NCBI GenBank assembly: GCA_015661095.1 | Contig: JACVQI010000001.1 | Coordinates: forward strand, 11,185 to 75,184 | Length of the DNA stretch: 64,000 nt | Direction of reading: 5' to 3' | Origin: Gammaproteobacteria bacterium | GTDB lineage: Bacteria; Pseudomonadota; Gammaproteobacteria; Eutrophobiales; Eutrophobiaceae | In this document: positions 1 through 8,837 of the stretch, one piece after another | How the letters are laid out: each line of letters begins with the position of its first letter | Position numbering within the stretch: position 1 is the first letter of the stretch | The notes under the pieces: model-generated | What the model was told of the DNA's origin: nothing | The model's input: only the letters and a program-made list of their open reading frames with translations | Databases searched by the model: none | Made by a program: the position numbers and the translations under genes

Positions 1-704
1 TTGTTAAGTGTCAATAGTGGTTTTACCCCTCTCAATAATAAATTACTTAATTTTCCTGAATATAAAACAGAGCCTTTAATCTCTTCTATAAAAAATCCGT
101 TTTTACTTAACAGATTTTGAATCGAGGAATAAGTAAATTTTTGTATATGTGGAGAAGCGTTCAGTGAGGATATCTCCTTTGAATCAAGTGTCAGTCCCAA
201 ATATAATTCTTTAATTTCCTCAAGATATATATGTATCCTGTATCTCTCGACAAAATAGTTTATTTTTAATTTATCCCAGAGATAGTTTTCAACTTCAAAC
301 CATCCGTAACCGTTTGGCACCGTGACGAGTAAAATTCCACCGGGGTTCAAATATTCTTTTAATTTATTAAGCAGATCATTTATAGCATTATCCTGCAGAT
401 GCTCTAATATTTCTGATGCTATAATTACATCAACTTTATCCTCAATACCTGAGATATCGCAACACTTCAACTGATTTATCGGCAATTTCTCCTTTTCAAA
501 TAAACATTTTCCGTAATTTATACTATCCTCATGGATATCCAGCCCGGTTATATCATATCCCATTTTCAGTAATGGTAGTGTGATCATATAACCGGTTCCA
601 CAACCCAATTCAATAATTTTATTTTTTAAATTAATTTTAGAAATCATCCATTGAAGCTTTTTTTTACTTCCATATACGTTTTCTATTATCGGTATATTCA
701 GCAT
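1..704 (-). CDS. SAM-dependent methyltransferase, 3' end missing
   Basis: An open minus-strand frame begins at an ATG at 702-704 and runs off the left edge, so the C-terminus is missing; about 234 codons are visible. The N-terminus carries a class I methyltransferase motif I (IIELGCGTGYM), an acidic motif II (GLDIHED) and a post-motif segment IIASEILEHLQD followed by LNPGGILLVTVPNG, typical of UbiG-like methyltransferases acting on small molecules or glycans. The gene is AT-rich like its divergent neighbour. Substrate unknown; a role in modifying a surface glycan or lipid is inferred only from the neighbouring polysaccharide genes. Confidence 0.8.
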   Translation of the reverse strand, partial: MLNIPIIENVYGSKKKLQWMISKINLKNKIIELGCGTGYMITLPLLKMGYDITGLDIHEDSINYGKCLFEKEKLPINQLKCCDISGIEDKVDVIIASEILEHLQDNAINDLLNKLKEYLNPGGILLVTVPNGYGWFEVENYLWDKLKINYFVERYRIHIYLEEIKELYLGLTLDSKEISSLNASPHIQKFTYSSIQNLLSKNGFFIEEIKGSVLYSGKLSNLLLRGVKPLLTLN

Positions 705-812
705 TATCCGGCCATGAACTAAATTGTGTAACTAACTTTAATAACAGTTATTTTTCAATAGAATATAGTTCCTTGTAACAATAGAATTGAACTAATTATC
801 CATTAAATACTT

Positions 813-818
813 TATAAT
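813..818 (+). promoter_or_regulatory. possible -10 box of the 825 gene
   Basis: A perfect TATAAT lies only seven bases before the ATG at 825. If it is a -10 element, transcription would begin at or next to the start codon, giving a leaderless or very short-leader message. The upstream TTGAAC is 20 bases away, longer than normal spacing, so this is weak. The DNA is AT-rich and such hexamers arise by chance. Confidence 0.25.
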
Positions 819-824
819 CCAGGA

Positions 825-1892
825 ATGGCTGACAACAAAGTACTAATTGTATCCCATTCATCAAGAGAAACTGACCTTGAATATTGTTCCCGTGAAAATT
901 TAAACAAGAGATATAACAGGAATGGACGCCTTGATTCATTACCTGATTTCTCAACTTTAAGACCTGCATCTTATTACGAAGTATATTCCGGGGCATTAAG
1001 TTTCTATAAAATATTATATCAGCCTGAATTTAACCTTAAATTTATAGGATCAATAAAATCACGAAAAATAATTCAACATGCCGCATTCTTGAAGGAAGAT
1101 ATTATTGCGGTTGCCTATGAAAATGCTGTGGAAATATGGAAGTTGAATTCTTCAATCTACAAATGCAATAAAATTAATCGTAATTCTCTCGAAACCATAC
1201 GGCGTCACGAATCGGGCCTTATGGCAGGGATACATTCTGTCTGCGCTTTTGATGATACAAAACTGATATTATCCGCCTCGGCTTCAGACAGCGTAATAAT
1301 TCTCGATTATTATTCGGGTAAATTTATTGATTATTTCAGGATGCCGGGTTCAATCTATGGAAATAATTACGTCCTGAATCAGGATTCAGATTTATTAAAA
1401 CATTACATTCCTAATGATTATCAATTAACACATATTAATTCTGCTTACCCCTTTAATAATAATAGTAATATAGTTATTTCTACACTGATACAAGGCGCAA
1501 TAGGGATATTTGATATAACTGATTCTTCATATAGGGAAATTACGAGAGGTTACACTGGTTGCCATGGAGCCCGCGTCAACAGAAATTCTGATATATACTT
1601 TGTAGACAGTTGCGCGGGCGAATTGATAATTCTGGATAATACCGGAAATATAAAATCATTATTTTCTCTTGACACTTACTGGCTGCATGACGCAATCGAA
1701 TTGGACGAGGATATATATATATTTACACTAGCAGATAAGAATTCCTTGCGGATATATAATATCAAGACCAGGAAAATGTTAATGCAAAAGGATTTTATCA
1801 GTAGTACAGGTTATTTTTCCGGGATATTGGAACTCCTGCCAAGCTGGATTGGCAACAGTGTTAAATTTTTATCCCTCTACACTCTTAACTGA
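825..1892 (+). CDS. unrecognised protein, probable beta-propeller repeats
   Basis: 355 codons from an ATG preceded by a weak AGGA. I do not recognise the family. The protein shows repeated short beta-rich blocks of the type hydrophobic-x-aspartate near turns (for example LILSASASDSVIILDYYSGK, then NIVISTLIQGAIGIFDI, then DIYFVDSCAGELIILDN, then DIYIFTLADKNSLRIYNIKT), which looks like the blades of a WD40/NHL-like propeller. No signal peptide or transmembrane segment is evident, suggesting a cytoplasmic protein. The stop at 1890-1892 lies ten bases before the next gene's likely start, so the two are probably co-transcribed. Its low GC matches the flanking methyltransferases and differs from the rest of the window, suggesting transfer. 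Confidence 0.7.
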   Translation: MADNKVLIVSHSSRETDLEYCSRENLNKRYNRNGRLDSLPDFSTLRPASYYEVYSGALSFYKILYQPEFNLKFIGSIKSRKIIQHAAFLKEDIIAVAYENAVEIWKLNSSIYKCNKINRNSLETIRRHESGLMAGIHSVCAFDDTKLILSASASDSVIILDYYSGKFIDYFRMPGSIYGNNYVLNQDSDLLKHYIPNDYQLTHINSAYPFNNNSNIVISTLIQGAIGIFDITDSSYREITRGYTGCHGARVNRNSDIYFVDSCAGELIILDNTGNIKSLFSLDTYWLHDAIELDEDIYIFTLADKNSLRIYNIKTRKMLMQKDFISSTGYFSGILELLPSWIGNSVKFLSLYTLN

Positions 1893-1902
1893 TTTATTAC
1901 AA

Positions 1903-2733
1903 ATGAAATATTTAGATACGACGATTTTTAACAATCGCAGTAATCAGAGATATAAAACCAATACTCAAACTTACTGGACCAGATCTCCATGTGGTTCAAA
2001 CAGTTCCGAGGCAGAAAAATTGAGTAAAGAGTATTTCGATGAGATTGAAAATGATCGTTATTCGTCACACCCCTGGATACTGGATGCAATCAATAACTTT
2101 AACTTAAAGGATAAACGGGTACTGGAAATAGGTTTTGGTATGGGCACTGATCACTTAGGTTTATTAAGGCAGGGGGCTGATATTCATGGAATTGATCTGA
2201 CATTAAATAATTCATTTATACTGAAAGAGCGTCTAAAAATATACGGCTTTAATTCGTCCCTGATTTGCGGGGATGCGGAAAATCTGCCGATTGCGAATGA
2301 GTCCATGGATTTTATTTATTCATTTGGAGTTATACACCACTCGCCTGATACAGGCAGAATTGTTTCTGAAATACACAGGATCCTTAAACCCGGGGGAAAA
2401 TGCTGGATAACTGTCTACAACAAACATTCATTATTTTTCTGGTGGTCTGTATTCCTTATGGACTGGCTGTTTAAAGGAAGATATAAATACGAATCTCTTA
2501 AAGAGCGTATAAGTAAAATTGAATATCTGAATGATAATCCGGATCTGGTCATAAAGTTATATACAAAAAAACAGTTTAAAATATTATTCAGTAAATTCTG
2601 TACTGTTGATTGCTCGGTAAAACATCTGGTGAAAAGAGATATATTTTATATAGGTCCTTATATACCAGATCGAATTATTGATTTTTTATCCGGTTTACTT
2701 GGTTGGTATATCATAATTGAAGCCGTCAAGTAG
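1903..2733 (+). CDS. SAM-dependent methyltransferase
   Basis: About 276 residues from the ATG at 1903; the frame opens at 1849 but that would overlap the preceding gene by 44 bases, so the internal start is preferred. Class I Rossmann methyltransferase: motif I VLEIGFGMGTDH, motif II GIDLT, then DAENLPIANESMDFIYS, GVIHHSPD and ILKPGGKCWITVYN. These are the features of the Methyltransf_11 group. A C-terminal hydrophobic stretch (IIDFLSGLLGWYIII) could associate with the membrane. It converges with the asparagine synthase gene, eight bases between stops. AT-rich. Substrate unknown; a sugar or lipid-linked glycan is a guess from context. Confidence 0.82.
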   Translation: MKYLDTTIFNNRSNQRYKTNTQTYWTRSPCGSNSSEAEKLSKEYFDEIENDRYSSHPWILDAINNFNLKDKRVLEIGFGMGTDHLGLLRQGADIHGIDLTLNNSFILKERLKIYGFNSSLICGDAENLPIANESMDFIYSFGVIHHSPDTGRIVSEIHRILKPGGKCWITVYNKHSLFFWWSVFLMDWLFKGRYKYESLKERISKIEYLNDNPDLVIKLYTKKQFKILFSKFCTVDCSVKHLVKRDIFYIGPYIPDRIIDFLSGLLGWYIIIEAVK

Positions 2734-2741
2734 TCTATTAT

Positions 2742-4640
2742 TTATCGTAAGTATTCTTTCCACCACAAATAAAAATTATACAAAGTCCAGAGCGCCACGC
2801 TATTCCTCTCGCGCTGCAGTTGAGCAATATAGTCTTTATTGAAGTAATCCGTTTTGCTGCCGAGTTCAGCCAGACCAGTTGCGATATCATTGCCAAGTCG
2901 ATCATATAAATATTCGTGTACCGGCACGCCAAAACCCTGTTTTGGCCTGTTGATCAATACATCAGGAATAACCCCTTTCACGGCCTTTTTGAGTATATAT
3001 TTCAATTCGCCGTTGCGGGTTTTAACGTTCTGCGGGATGCCGAGCACATATTCAACAAACTTGTGATCCAGAAACGGTACCCGGCATTCGAGACTTGTGG
3101 CCATGCTCATCTTGTCTACGCGCATTAACAGCAGTTCCGGCAAGCGCTGTTTCAGATCCAGATAGCTCATCCAATGCAGTACCGATTTTTCCCAGGCGCT
3201 ATCCTGAAATTCATTCCAGAACGGTTCAATTGACTGCCAGCTTGTGTAATGTTTGAATTTTTTAACCAGCCTTGGTCCGAAAAGCATCCGCTTTTGTTCA
3301 TCGGTAAAACCTTCAGCGCCTCCCCAGAATATACGTTGTCCCTCCGCGGCACGGCGTATCCATTCATAGTAGCGCGTACCGGATCGGCGGGTAAGGCGCA
3401 TGGCAGCTAGAGCAGCCCTGTCTAATATTCTAGGTATGCCCAGATCCAGAACGCGTTGCAAATTAAATGCGTGACGCCAGGCCGGATAACCCCAGAATAA
3501 TTCATCAGCGCCTTCCCCAACCTGACACACTACCATGCCGGATTCTCGAGCCAGTCTGGAAACATAATAAACGGGTATACATACCGGATCCGCCAGGGGT
3601 TCGTCCTGATATCTGGCCATGTCGGGTAAAAAATCGAGAATGTCCTGCAGGGAGAGTATGCGTTCCCTGTGATTCGCTTTCACTTCTGCTGCCATTAACC
3701 GGGCGTACTCCAGTTCATTTTTATATGACTGGTATTCACCGTCATAACCGATACTGAAAGTATTTACCGGCCGCTCCTCACCTTCACTGAAAAGGGCTGT
3801 ATTCGTGCTGGAATCAATACCGCCAGAGAGAAACACGCCAACCGGGACATCGCTGACCTTTCTGTATCGAACCGAGTCCCTCAATATATTCAATACTTTT
3901 TCGGCGATAACAGCATCATCACGGGTTGTTTCCGGGACGACGAATTGCCATGGATCCCAATAACGTGTTTTCTCGACATTACCGGCAGCAGTCACTCGAA
4001 GGTAATGACCAGCAGGAACCTTGTTTATCCCCGAGAACAGTGTCTGTGAGACAGGAGAGCACAAAAATCCCAGGTAGTGGTACAACGCCTGTTCATCTAC
4101 CTCTCTCTGCTGACCAGGGTCTGCCAGCAACGCCTTGATTTCCGACGCAAACGTCAGCCTGCCGTGGTGCATGCTGTAATACAAGGGCTTGACCCCTATC
4201 CTGTCTCTGACCAGCCAGAGCGCCTGTTTACGTTCATCCCATAAGGCGAAGGCAAACATGCCACGAAAACGGTGCAGGCATTCTATCCCCCAGCACTGAT
4301 AGGCATATAAAATGACTTCCGTATCGGAATGGCTGGTCTTCCAGTCAGTGAAGCCCGATTCGATCAGCTCACGGCGTATCTCGGCGTGGTTATAAATCTC
4401 CCCGTTAAAGGTTACCCATAAGCTCTTATCATGATTACACATGGGTTGCGCGGCTGAAGCCGACAGGTCAATAATTGACAGGCGCCGGTGTCCAAGACCA
4501 AGCTTTCCGTTATTCGAAATCCAGGTGCCGGCGCCGTCTGGTCCACGATGTATCATCGTGTCCCGCATACGATTGATATAGCTTTCCGTAACCGAAAAGT
4601 GGCTGTTGTTAAATACTAATGAGCCAACGATGCCACACAT
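2742..4640 (-). CDS. asnB: asparagine synthase (glutamine-hydrolysing) family
   Basis: 632 residues. The N-terminus is the class II glutamine amidotransferase domain beginning MCGIVG with the catalytic Cys2 exposed after Met removal, HRGPDG and a GHRRLSIIDLS segment; the C-terminal synthetase domain carries the PP-loop FLSGGIDSS and CRVPFLDHKFVEY. Normally this enzyme converts aspartate, glutamine and ATP into asparagine. The long form within polysaccharide loci often amidates sugar acids or has an unclear role there. It is last in the minus-strand group and 51 bases downstream of the two-domain oxidoreductase, a pairing common in exopolysaccharide clusters. Biosynthetic substrate in this cluster is uncertain. 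Confidence 0.9.
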   Translation of the reverse strand: MCGIVGSLVFNNSHFSVTESYINRMRDTMIHRGPDGAGTWISNNGKLGLGHRRLSIIDLSASAAQPMCNHDKSLWVTFNGEIYNHAEIRRELIESGFTDWKTSHSDTEVILYAYQCWGIECLHRFRGMFAFALWDERKQALWLVRDRIGVKPLYYSMHHGRLTFASEIKALLADPGQQREVDEQALYHYLGFLCSPVSQTLFSGINKVPAGHYLRVTAAGNVEKTRYWDPWQFVVPETTRDDAVIAEKVLNILRDSVRYRKVSDVPVGVFLSGGIDSSTNTALFSEGEERPVNTFSIGYDGEYQSYKNELEYARLMAAEVKANHRERILSLQDILDFLPDMARYQDEPLADPVCIPVYYVSRLARESGMVVCQVGEGADELFWGYPAWRHAFNLQRVLDLGIPRILDRAALAAMRLTRRSGTRYYEWIRRAAEGQRIFWGGAEGFTDEQKRMLFGPRLVKKFKHYTSWQSIEPFWNEFQDSAWEKSVLHWMSYLDLKQRLPELLLMRVDKMSMATSLECRVPFLDHKFVEYVLGIPQNVKTRNGELKYILKKAVKGVIPDVLINRPKQGFGVPVHEYLYDRLGNDIATGLAELGSKTDYFNKDYIAQLQRERNSVALWTLYNFYLWWKEYLR

Positions 4641-4691
4641 ATTCTGATCAGCGAATTAATAACCGGGTTGATTTCAGAGGTATCGGGATGA

Positions 4692-6833
4692 TTATGTGGA
4701 AATCCTTTTTTCCACTTGAAATGCGATTTGCATCACCTGCAGCTGTTCCCACAATTCTATCGGCCATTTTCCCGTATTACTAACGGCATCTGCGAATGCC
4801 TGAACTTCCTCTTTATGGCCCTTCTCCATGTTGGCAGTGTGGAATGATTCCGCAACCCGGCCTGTTACTTCCAGTGTCTTGTAATCGGTCAGGGAGATAA
4901 CCATGCCGTCCACGAAGATATCAAATTTTTCCTTTGGATAAGCCGGATCTCCCAATGCCGTATAGATCAGATTGGCGAGGGAACCGTCAGCAAACTTCAA
5001 CACCACTACAAAATTGTCTTTATGGCTGTAATAACTGCTGCTGGTATCAATGGCGAATGCTTCCACATTTTTAATTTTCGCACCGGTGATGTAAGTAAAT
5101 ACATCATATATGTGGCAGGCTTCGCCTATGTTCCGGCCGCCGCCTTCTTCATTATGCACCCAGTGGTCCGGAGCCAGATATCCGGCATTCATGCGGTAAT
5201 TCATGATTAACGGACCGTTGCTCCGGCTGATCAGGTGTTTGATCTTGCGTATATATGGAGAAAAACGCCGGTTGAATCCGGTAAGCAACAACGGCACCGC
5301 ACCTATGGCTGTATTATAAAACGATTCGATTTCTTCCAGCTCCGTGATGGTGACCGCGAGGGGTTTTTCAACCAGCACATGCTTGCCGGCGCACAGCGCT
5401 CTTAATGTCATCTCCGCATGCTGATGGTGCCGCGTGCATATCAAGACGGCATCCACTTCGCTGTCGTCCAGCACTTCCTGATAATCGGTCGTGGAATAAT
5501 CGGCGCCAAAGTTGACAGCAGTGGTCCTGGCGTTGTGCCCGGTTCGGCTGACTATCGCCCTGATTGCATATTGGTCCTGCAGCGACTGGATATTGGGCAG
5601 GTGTACGGCCTTGGCGAAGTTACCTCCGCCGATTATCGCGATACGAATGCGTCCGGCATTATCCCGCCGCGTAGATGAAAGCATTATCCGTCTGTCGATC
5701 GTGCCTGCCAATCCCTGTTGTTGATAACAGAACAAGGCCATCAAGGGTTTCCTGCCACTGGCAGCGAGCACCTGATATGCGCTGGTTGCCTGTTCTACCG
5801 GCCAGACATGCTCAATCAGATCCTTCAACACCACTCTGCCATCCGCCAGTAATCTCAGGTACTCGATCATATTGCGATTTTCCGTCCATCTGACATAGGC
5901 AACCGGGTAATCCACACCCTGCTCTTCATAGATATTGTCGTAGCGGCCAGGTCCGTAGGAGGTTGAGATAAAAAAGTCCAGCTCCTTGGCATAGAAATCA
6001 GCGCGATTAAGCTTCAAACCCACATCGCCAACCAGCACTACGCGGCCCTTCCGTCTGCACATTTTAAATGCCGTGCTGATAACACTATCGGAAGGTGTTG
6101 CTGCCGTTACGATAACGCCGTCCGCGCCCAGACCGGCGGTTGCTTTCATTACTTGTTCAACAATGTCGCCACGTTCTTCATGAATTCCCTGATCAAGGCC
6201 GTGAGCCTCAGCAATCTTTATACGTTCCGGTTCTGTGTCTGTCCCGTAGACTTGGCACCCATTGGCTTTCAGTATCTGCGTGGTTATTTGCCCCAGCACA
6301 CCCAGGCCGATGACGACAAAACTTTCGCCCAGTGATGGACTGGCGCGTCTGATACCCTGTAAAGCGATACTTCCGAGCGTTACCGTGCTCGCCTCAGCCA
6401 GGGATAACCCTGTGGGTACCGGCACAGTCAGATTTCTGGGAACACGAATTATTTCCGCATGATTGGCACACTGCGCGCCGGCACATGCCACGCGGTCGCC
6501 AACTCGGAGATCATCCACACCTTCGCCCACCTCCATTACCACGCCGGCTGCCGAATAACCCAACGGAGAACTCGTCGACAATGCTGTTTTGACAAGGTTT
6601 TTAGTGTAGCCGATACCCCTTGTTCTGATGTAGCGCACCACCTTTTTAAGGTTATTCACGGTCAATGCAGCACCGCTTAAGGATGCGGACTGTGATGATT
6701 TAAGGCTTGCCAGTTCTGTTCCTATGGATATGCAGGAATGATCCACGCGCACCAGGACCGTGCCTGGCTCTACGAGTGGCGGAGAAACATCCTCCACGTG
6801 GATTGCGCCGTTTTTTACGAGCACCTGCTTCAT
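4692..6833 (-). CDS. bi-domain oxidoreductase: MDR dehydrogenase fused to Gfo/Idh/MocA
   Basis: 713 residues with two complete Rossmann enzymes. Residues 1-370 are a medium-chain dehydrogenase/reductase with nucleotide loop GLGVLG at about 176-181. The segment where alcohol dehydrogenases keep structural zinc cysteines is not obvious, and the N-terminal half has HSCISIGTE. Residues 396-713 form a Gfo/Idh/MocA oxidoreductase with GGGNFA at 402-407, an EKP motif in HVLVEKPLAVT and an EGGGRNIGEACH active-site region. Such fusions occur in surface-polysaccharide loci and are presumed to oxidise or epimerise nucleotide or carrier-linked sugars. It lies 15 bases after the GT4 gene. Substrate unknown. 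Confidence 0.87.
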   Translation of the reverse strand: MKQVLVKNGAIHVEDVSPPLVEPGTVLVRVDHSCISIGTELASLKSSQSASLSGAALTVNNLKKVVRYIRTRGIGYTKNLVKTALSTSSPLGYSAAGVVMEVGEGVDDLRVGDRVACAGAQCANHAEIIRVPRNLTVPVPTGLSLAEASTVTLGSIALQGIRRASPSLGESFVVIGLGVLGQITTQILKANGCQVYGTDTEPERIKIAEAHGLDQGIHEERGDIVEQVMKATAGLGADGVIVTAATPSDSVISTAFKMCRRKGRVVLVGDVGLKLNRADFYAKELDFFISTSYGPGRYDNIYEEQGVDYPVAYVRWTENRNMIEYLRLLADGRVVLKDLIEHVWPVEQATSAYQVLAASGRKPLMALFCYQQQGLAGTIDRRIMLSSTRRDNAGRIRIAIIGGGNFAKAVHLPNIQSLQDQYAIRAIVSRTGHNARTTAVNFGADYSTTDYQEVLDDSEVDAVLICTRHHQHAEMTLRALCAGKHVLVEKPLAVTITELEEIESFYNTAIGAVPLLLTGFNRRFSPYIRKIKHLISRSNGPLIMNYRMNAGYLAPDHWVHNEEGGGRNIGEACHIYDVFTYITGAKIKNVEAFAIDTSSSYYSHKDNFVVVLKFADGSLANLIYTALGDPAYPKEKFDIFVDGMVISLTDYKTLEVTGRVAESFHTANMEKGHKEEVQAFADAVSNTGKWPIELWEQLQVMQIAFQVEKRIST

Positions 6834-6848
6834 CTTCGACTTTCCGGT

Positions 6849-8096
6849 CTAACAGTTGTAACTGGTCACCTGATTTATAATTTTATTGGTAATTGTTTTG
6901 TAACGCTCTGACACAATATTCCAGTCAAACCTCGTCATGACAAATTCCCTGCCTTTACAGCCGATGCGTTCCGCAAGATCCGGATGACTCAATAAATATT
7001 CAATTTTCGCGGTCAATTCACTCACATTACCGGGCTTGGCCAGGAAGCCTGTCCCGCCGTCTATAATAACATCCTTTACTGCCGGCATATCGGAAGCGAT
7101 CACTGCACAATGACAACCCAATGCCTCGATCAACACCAGACCGAGTCCTTCCTGATCGCCGGCCTCGGTTTTGATGAAAGGAAATACCATTATACTGGCG
7201 GTACGATAATGATATGGCAGATTTTCAGAACTGACAGCTCCGACAAATGTTGTGTGATCGTCTATCTCCAGCAATTTCGCCAGCTCCATAAGCGGTGTTT
7301 TTTCCGGTCCATCCCCAATGATAACCAGTTTTAAGCTCCGATTATTTTTCAAATTCTCACGAAAAGCCTGCAATAAATATTTAACTCCTTTTTTCTCAAC
7401 CAGTCTGCCGATAAACATAATTGTATTTTTGTTTCTGATCGCGTTTTCATCAGGAACAAATACTGTTGTCAAATCCACACCCATAGGCGCAACGTGTATT
7501 TTATCCTCCGGAATTCCAAGCTGCCGGAGATAATCCGCCATACTGTGACTGACCACACAAACCGCTGCACACCTGCTCAGTACCCATAACTTGCAGAGAC
7601 GAATAATTGATCCTTGCAATGCATACAGGTCTCCCCCATGCGAGATGCAAATAACCGGTATGGATTTTCTGGCAAGTAACATTGCCAGTATAGCGACAAA
7701 ACCCTGCGGTATAAGCCAATGGGCATGAATGGCATCAAAGCGTTCTTTCCTTAACAGAACAAGCAGGTGAATTAATTGGGATAGTATAAAAAGAGGCACC
7801 AGCAGCATGCGCAACCGATCTTCTTTTATTTTCGCGAGAATACCGCCTGCATATGCCAATGTTTGATACTTTTCCAGGAAATACCTGAATCTGATAATCT
7901 CAACATTGCCCATCAGTTCCTTTCGTTTCGCTCCCATGCAATGGGGCGCAAGGACTTTGATGTTATGGCTGTCTGATAATCGTTGGCATAATTGGTATAC
8001 AAACCCAGGTTCGGTATCGTCTTGCCAGCGGGGAAAGGTTGATGTCAGCACAAGAATATTTGTCTCCCGCCGTTCCGAAAATTGGCCATTCACCAT
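6849..8096 (-). CDS. glycosyltransferase family 4
   Basis: 415 residues with GT-B architecture. The N-terminal half has LTSTFPRWQDDTEPGFVY and HAHWLIPQG; the C-terminal half has FIGRLVEKKGVKYLL and the E-x7-E element in EGLGLVLIEALGC, with GGTGFLAKPGN binding the nucleotide-sugar donor. This is the signature of retaining GT4 enzymes that add sugars to lipid-linked glycans at the cytoplasmic membrane face. It follows the methyltransferase gene by four bases and precedes the bi-domain oxidoreductase, so all are likely one transcript. Donor and acceptor cannot be told from sequence. Confidence 0.88.
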   Translation of the reverse strand: MVNGQFSERRETNILVLTSTFPRWQDDTEPGFVYQLCQRLSDSHNIKVLAPHCMGAKRKELMGNVEIIRFRYFLEKYQTLAYAGGILAKIKEDRLRMLLVPLFILSQLIHLLVLLRKERFDAIHAHWLIPQGFVAILAMLLARKSIPVICISHGGDLYALQGSIIRLCKLWVLSRCAAVCVVSHSMADYLRQLGIPEDKIHVAPMGVDLTTVFVPDENAIRNKNTIMFIGRLVEKKGVKYLLQAFRENLKNNRSLKLVIIGDGPEKTPLMELAKLLEIDDHTTFVGAVSSENLPYHYRTASIMVFPFIKTEAGDQEGLGLVLIEALGCHCAVIASDMPAVKDVIIDGGTGFLAKPGNVSELTAKIEYLLSHPDLAERIGCKGREFVMTRFDWNIVSERYKTITNKIINQVTSYNC

Positions 8097-8100
8097 GGAG

Positions 8101-8826
8101 TTAATCCTTTACGGAAACTACCCTGTACCGGTATGGAATGTAACTGATATCCGGAAATATCCTGGCTGCCAAATACCCGGCCAGGTTAACCACCGGTATC
8201 AGGAATGGTATGAATACGGCTAATACCAGCAAAGGATGTTTGTTACCGATGCACCAGACTAGAGTCTTCGATAAAGCCAGGTTGGTCAATATGGCCCACG
8301 ACTCACCAATGTTGCCATCTTCATGCAACTCAGTAATAGTCAGCCTGTGTTTTGACAGCAACCGTTCCAGGCCGTAACGAGTCCAACGTTGAAAATCCAG
8401 TGGCATATCATGCAGAGGATATAAAAAAGGAACCTGTATTATAATTTTTCCCTGCGGTTTCAGCACCCGACATATCTCCGCCATGCATAACTCCGGATCC
8501 GGCAGATGCTCCAATACATCCAGCAGCAAAACTGTGCCGACGGATTCTTCTGCGAATGGCAGTGCCTGTGCATCAGCGTAGACGTCCGGTACCGTTTCAT
8601 ACCACTCTGAAGCCGTGTCGTTGTAGTCCAGGCCGATGTAATTTGCTTTATCCCTTACATATTGACTCGCAGCCTTATCCGCACAACCTATATCCAGCAC
8701 CAGGTCATCCGTGTCCGGCAATAAGCGTGTGAGCGTTGCCTCACCATTTCGGTTTATCAACCATTGCGGATGCAATGGGGTATGTCGCAGCGGTCGTATC
8801 AATTTTTTGATATCTTTTATCTTCAC
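8101..8826 (-). CDS. class I methyltransferase with C-terminal membrane segment
   Basis: 241 residues. Motif I is VLDIGCADKAASQY, followed by YIGLDYND, ADAQALPFAEES and LLDVLEHLPDPE, then VLKPQGKIIIQVPF, all typical of Methyltransf_11. After the catalytic domain comes a hydrophobic stretch (LLVLAVFIPFLIPVVNLAGY, residues around 200-220) that probably anchors it to the inner membrane. The start is 11 bases from the GT2 gene stop, and its stop is four bases before the GT4 start, suggesting translational linkage. A membrane-bound methyltransferase in a lipid-linked glycan pathway is plausible, but substrate is unknown. Confidence 0.85.
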   Translation of the reverse strand: MKIKDIKKLIRPLRHTPLHPQWLINRNGEATLTRLLPDTDDLVLDIGCADKAASQYVRDKANYIGLDYNDTASEWYETVPDVYADAQALPFAEESVGTVLLLDVLEHLPDPELCMAEICRVLKPQGKIIIQVPFLYPLHDMPLDFQRWTRYGLERLLSKHRLTITELHEDGNIGESWAILTNLALSKTLVWCIGNKHPLLVLAVFIPFLIPVVNLAGYLAARIFPDISYIPYRYRVVSVKD

Positions 8827-8837
8827 TGCGGATTGTA

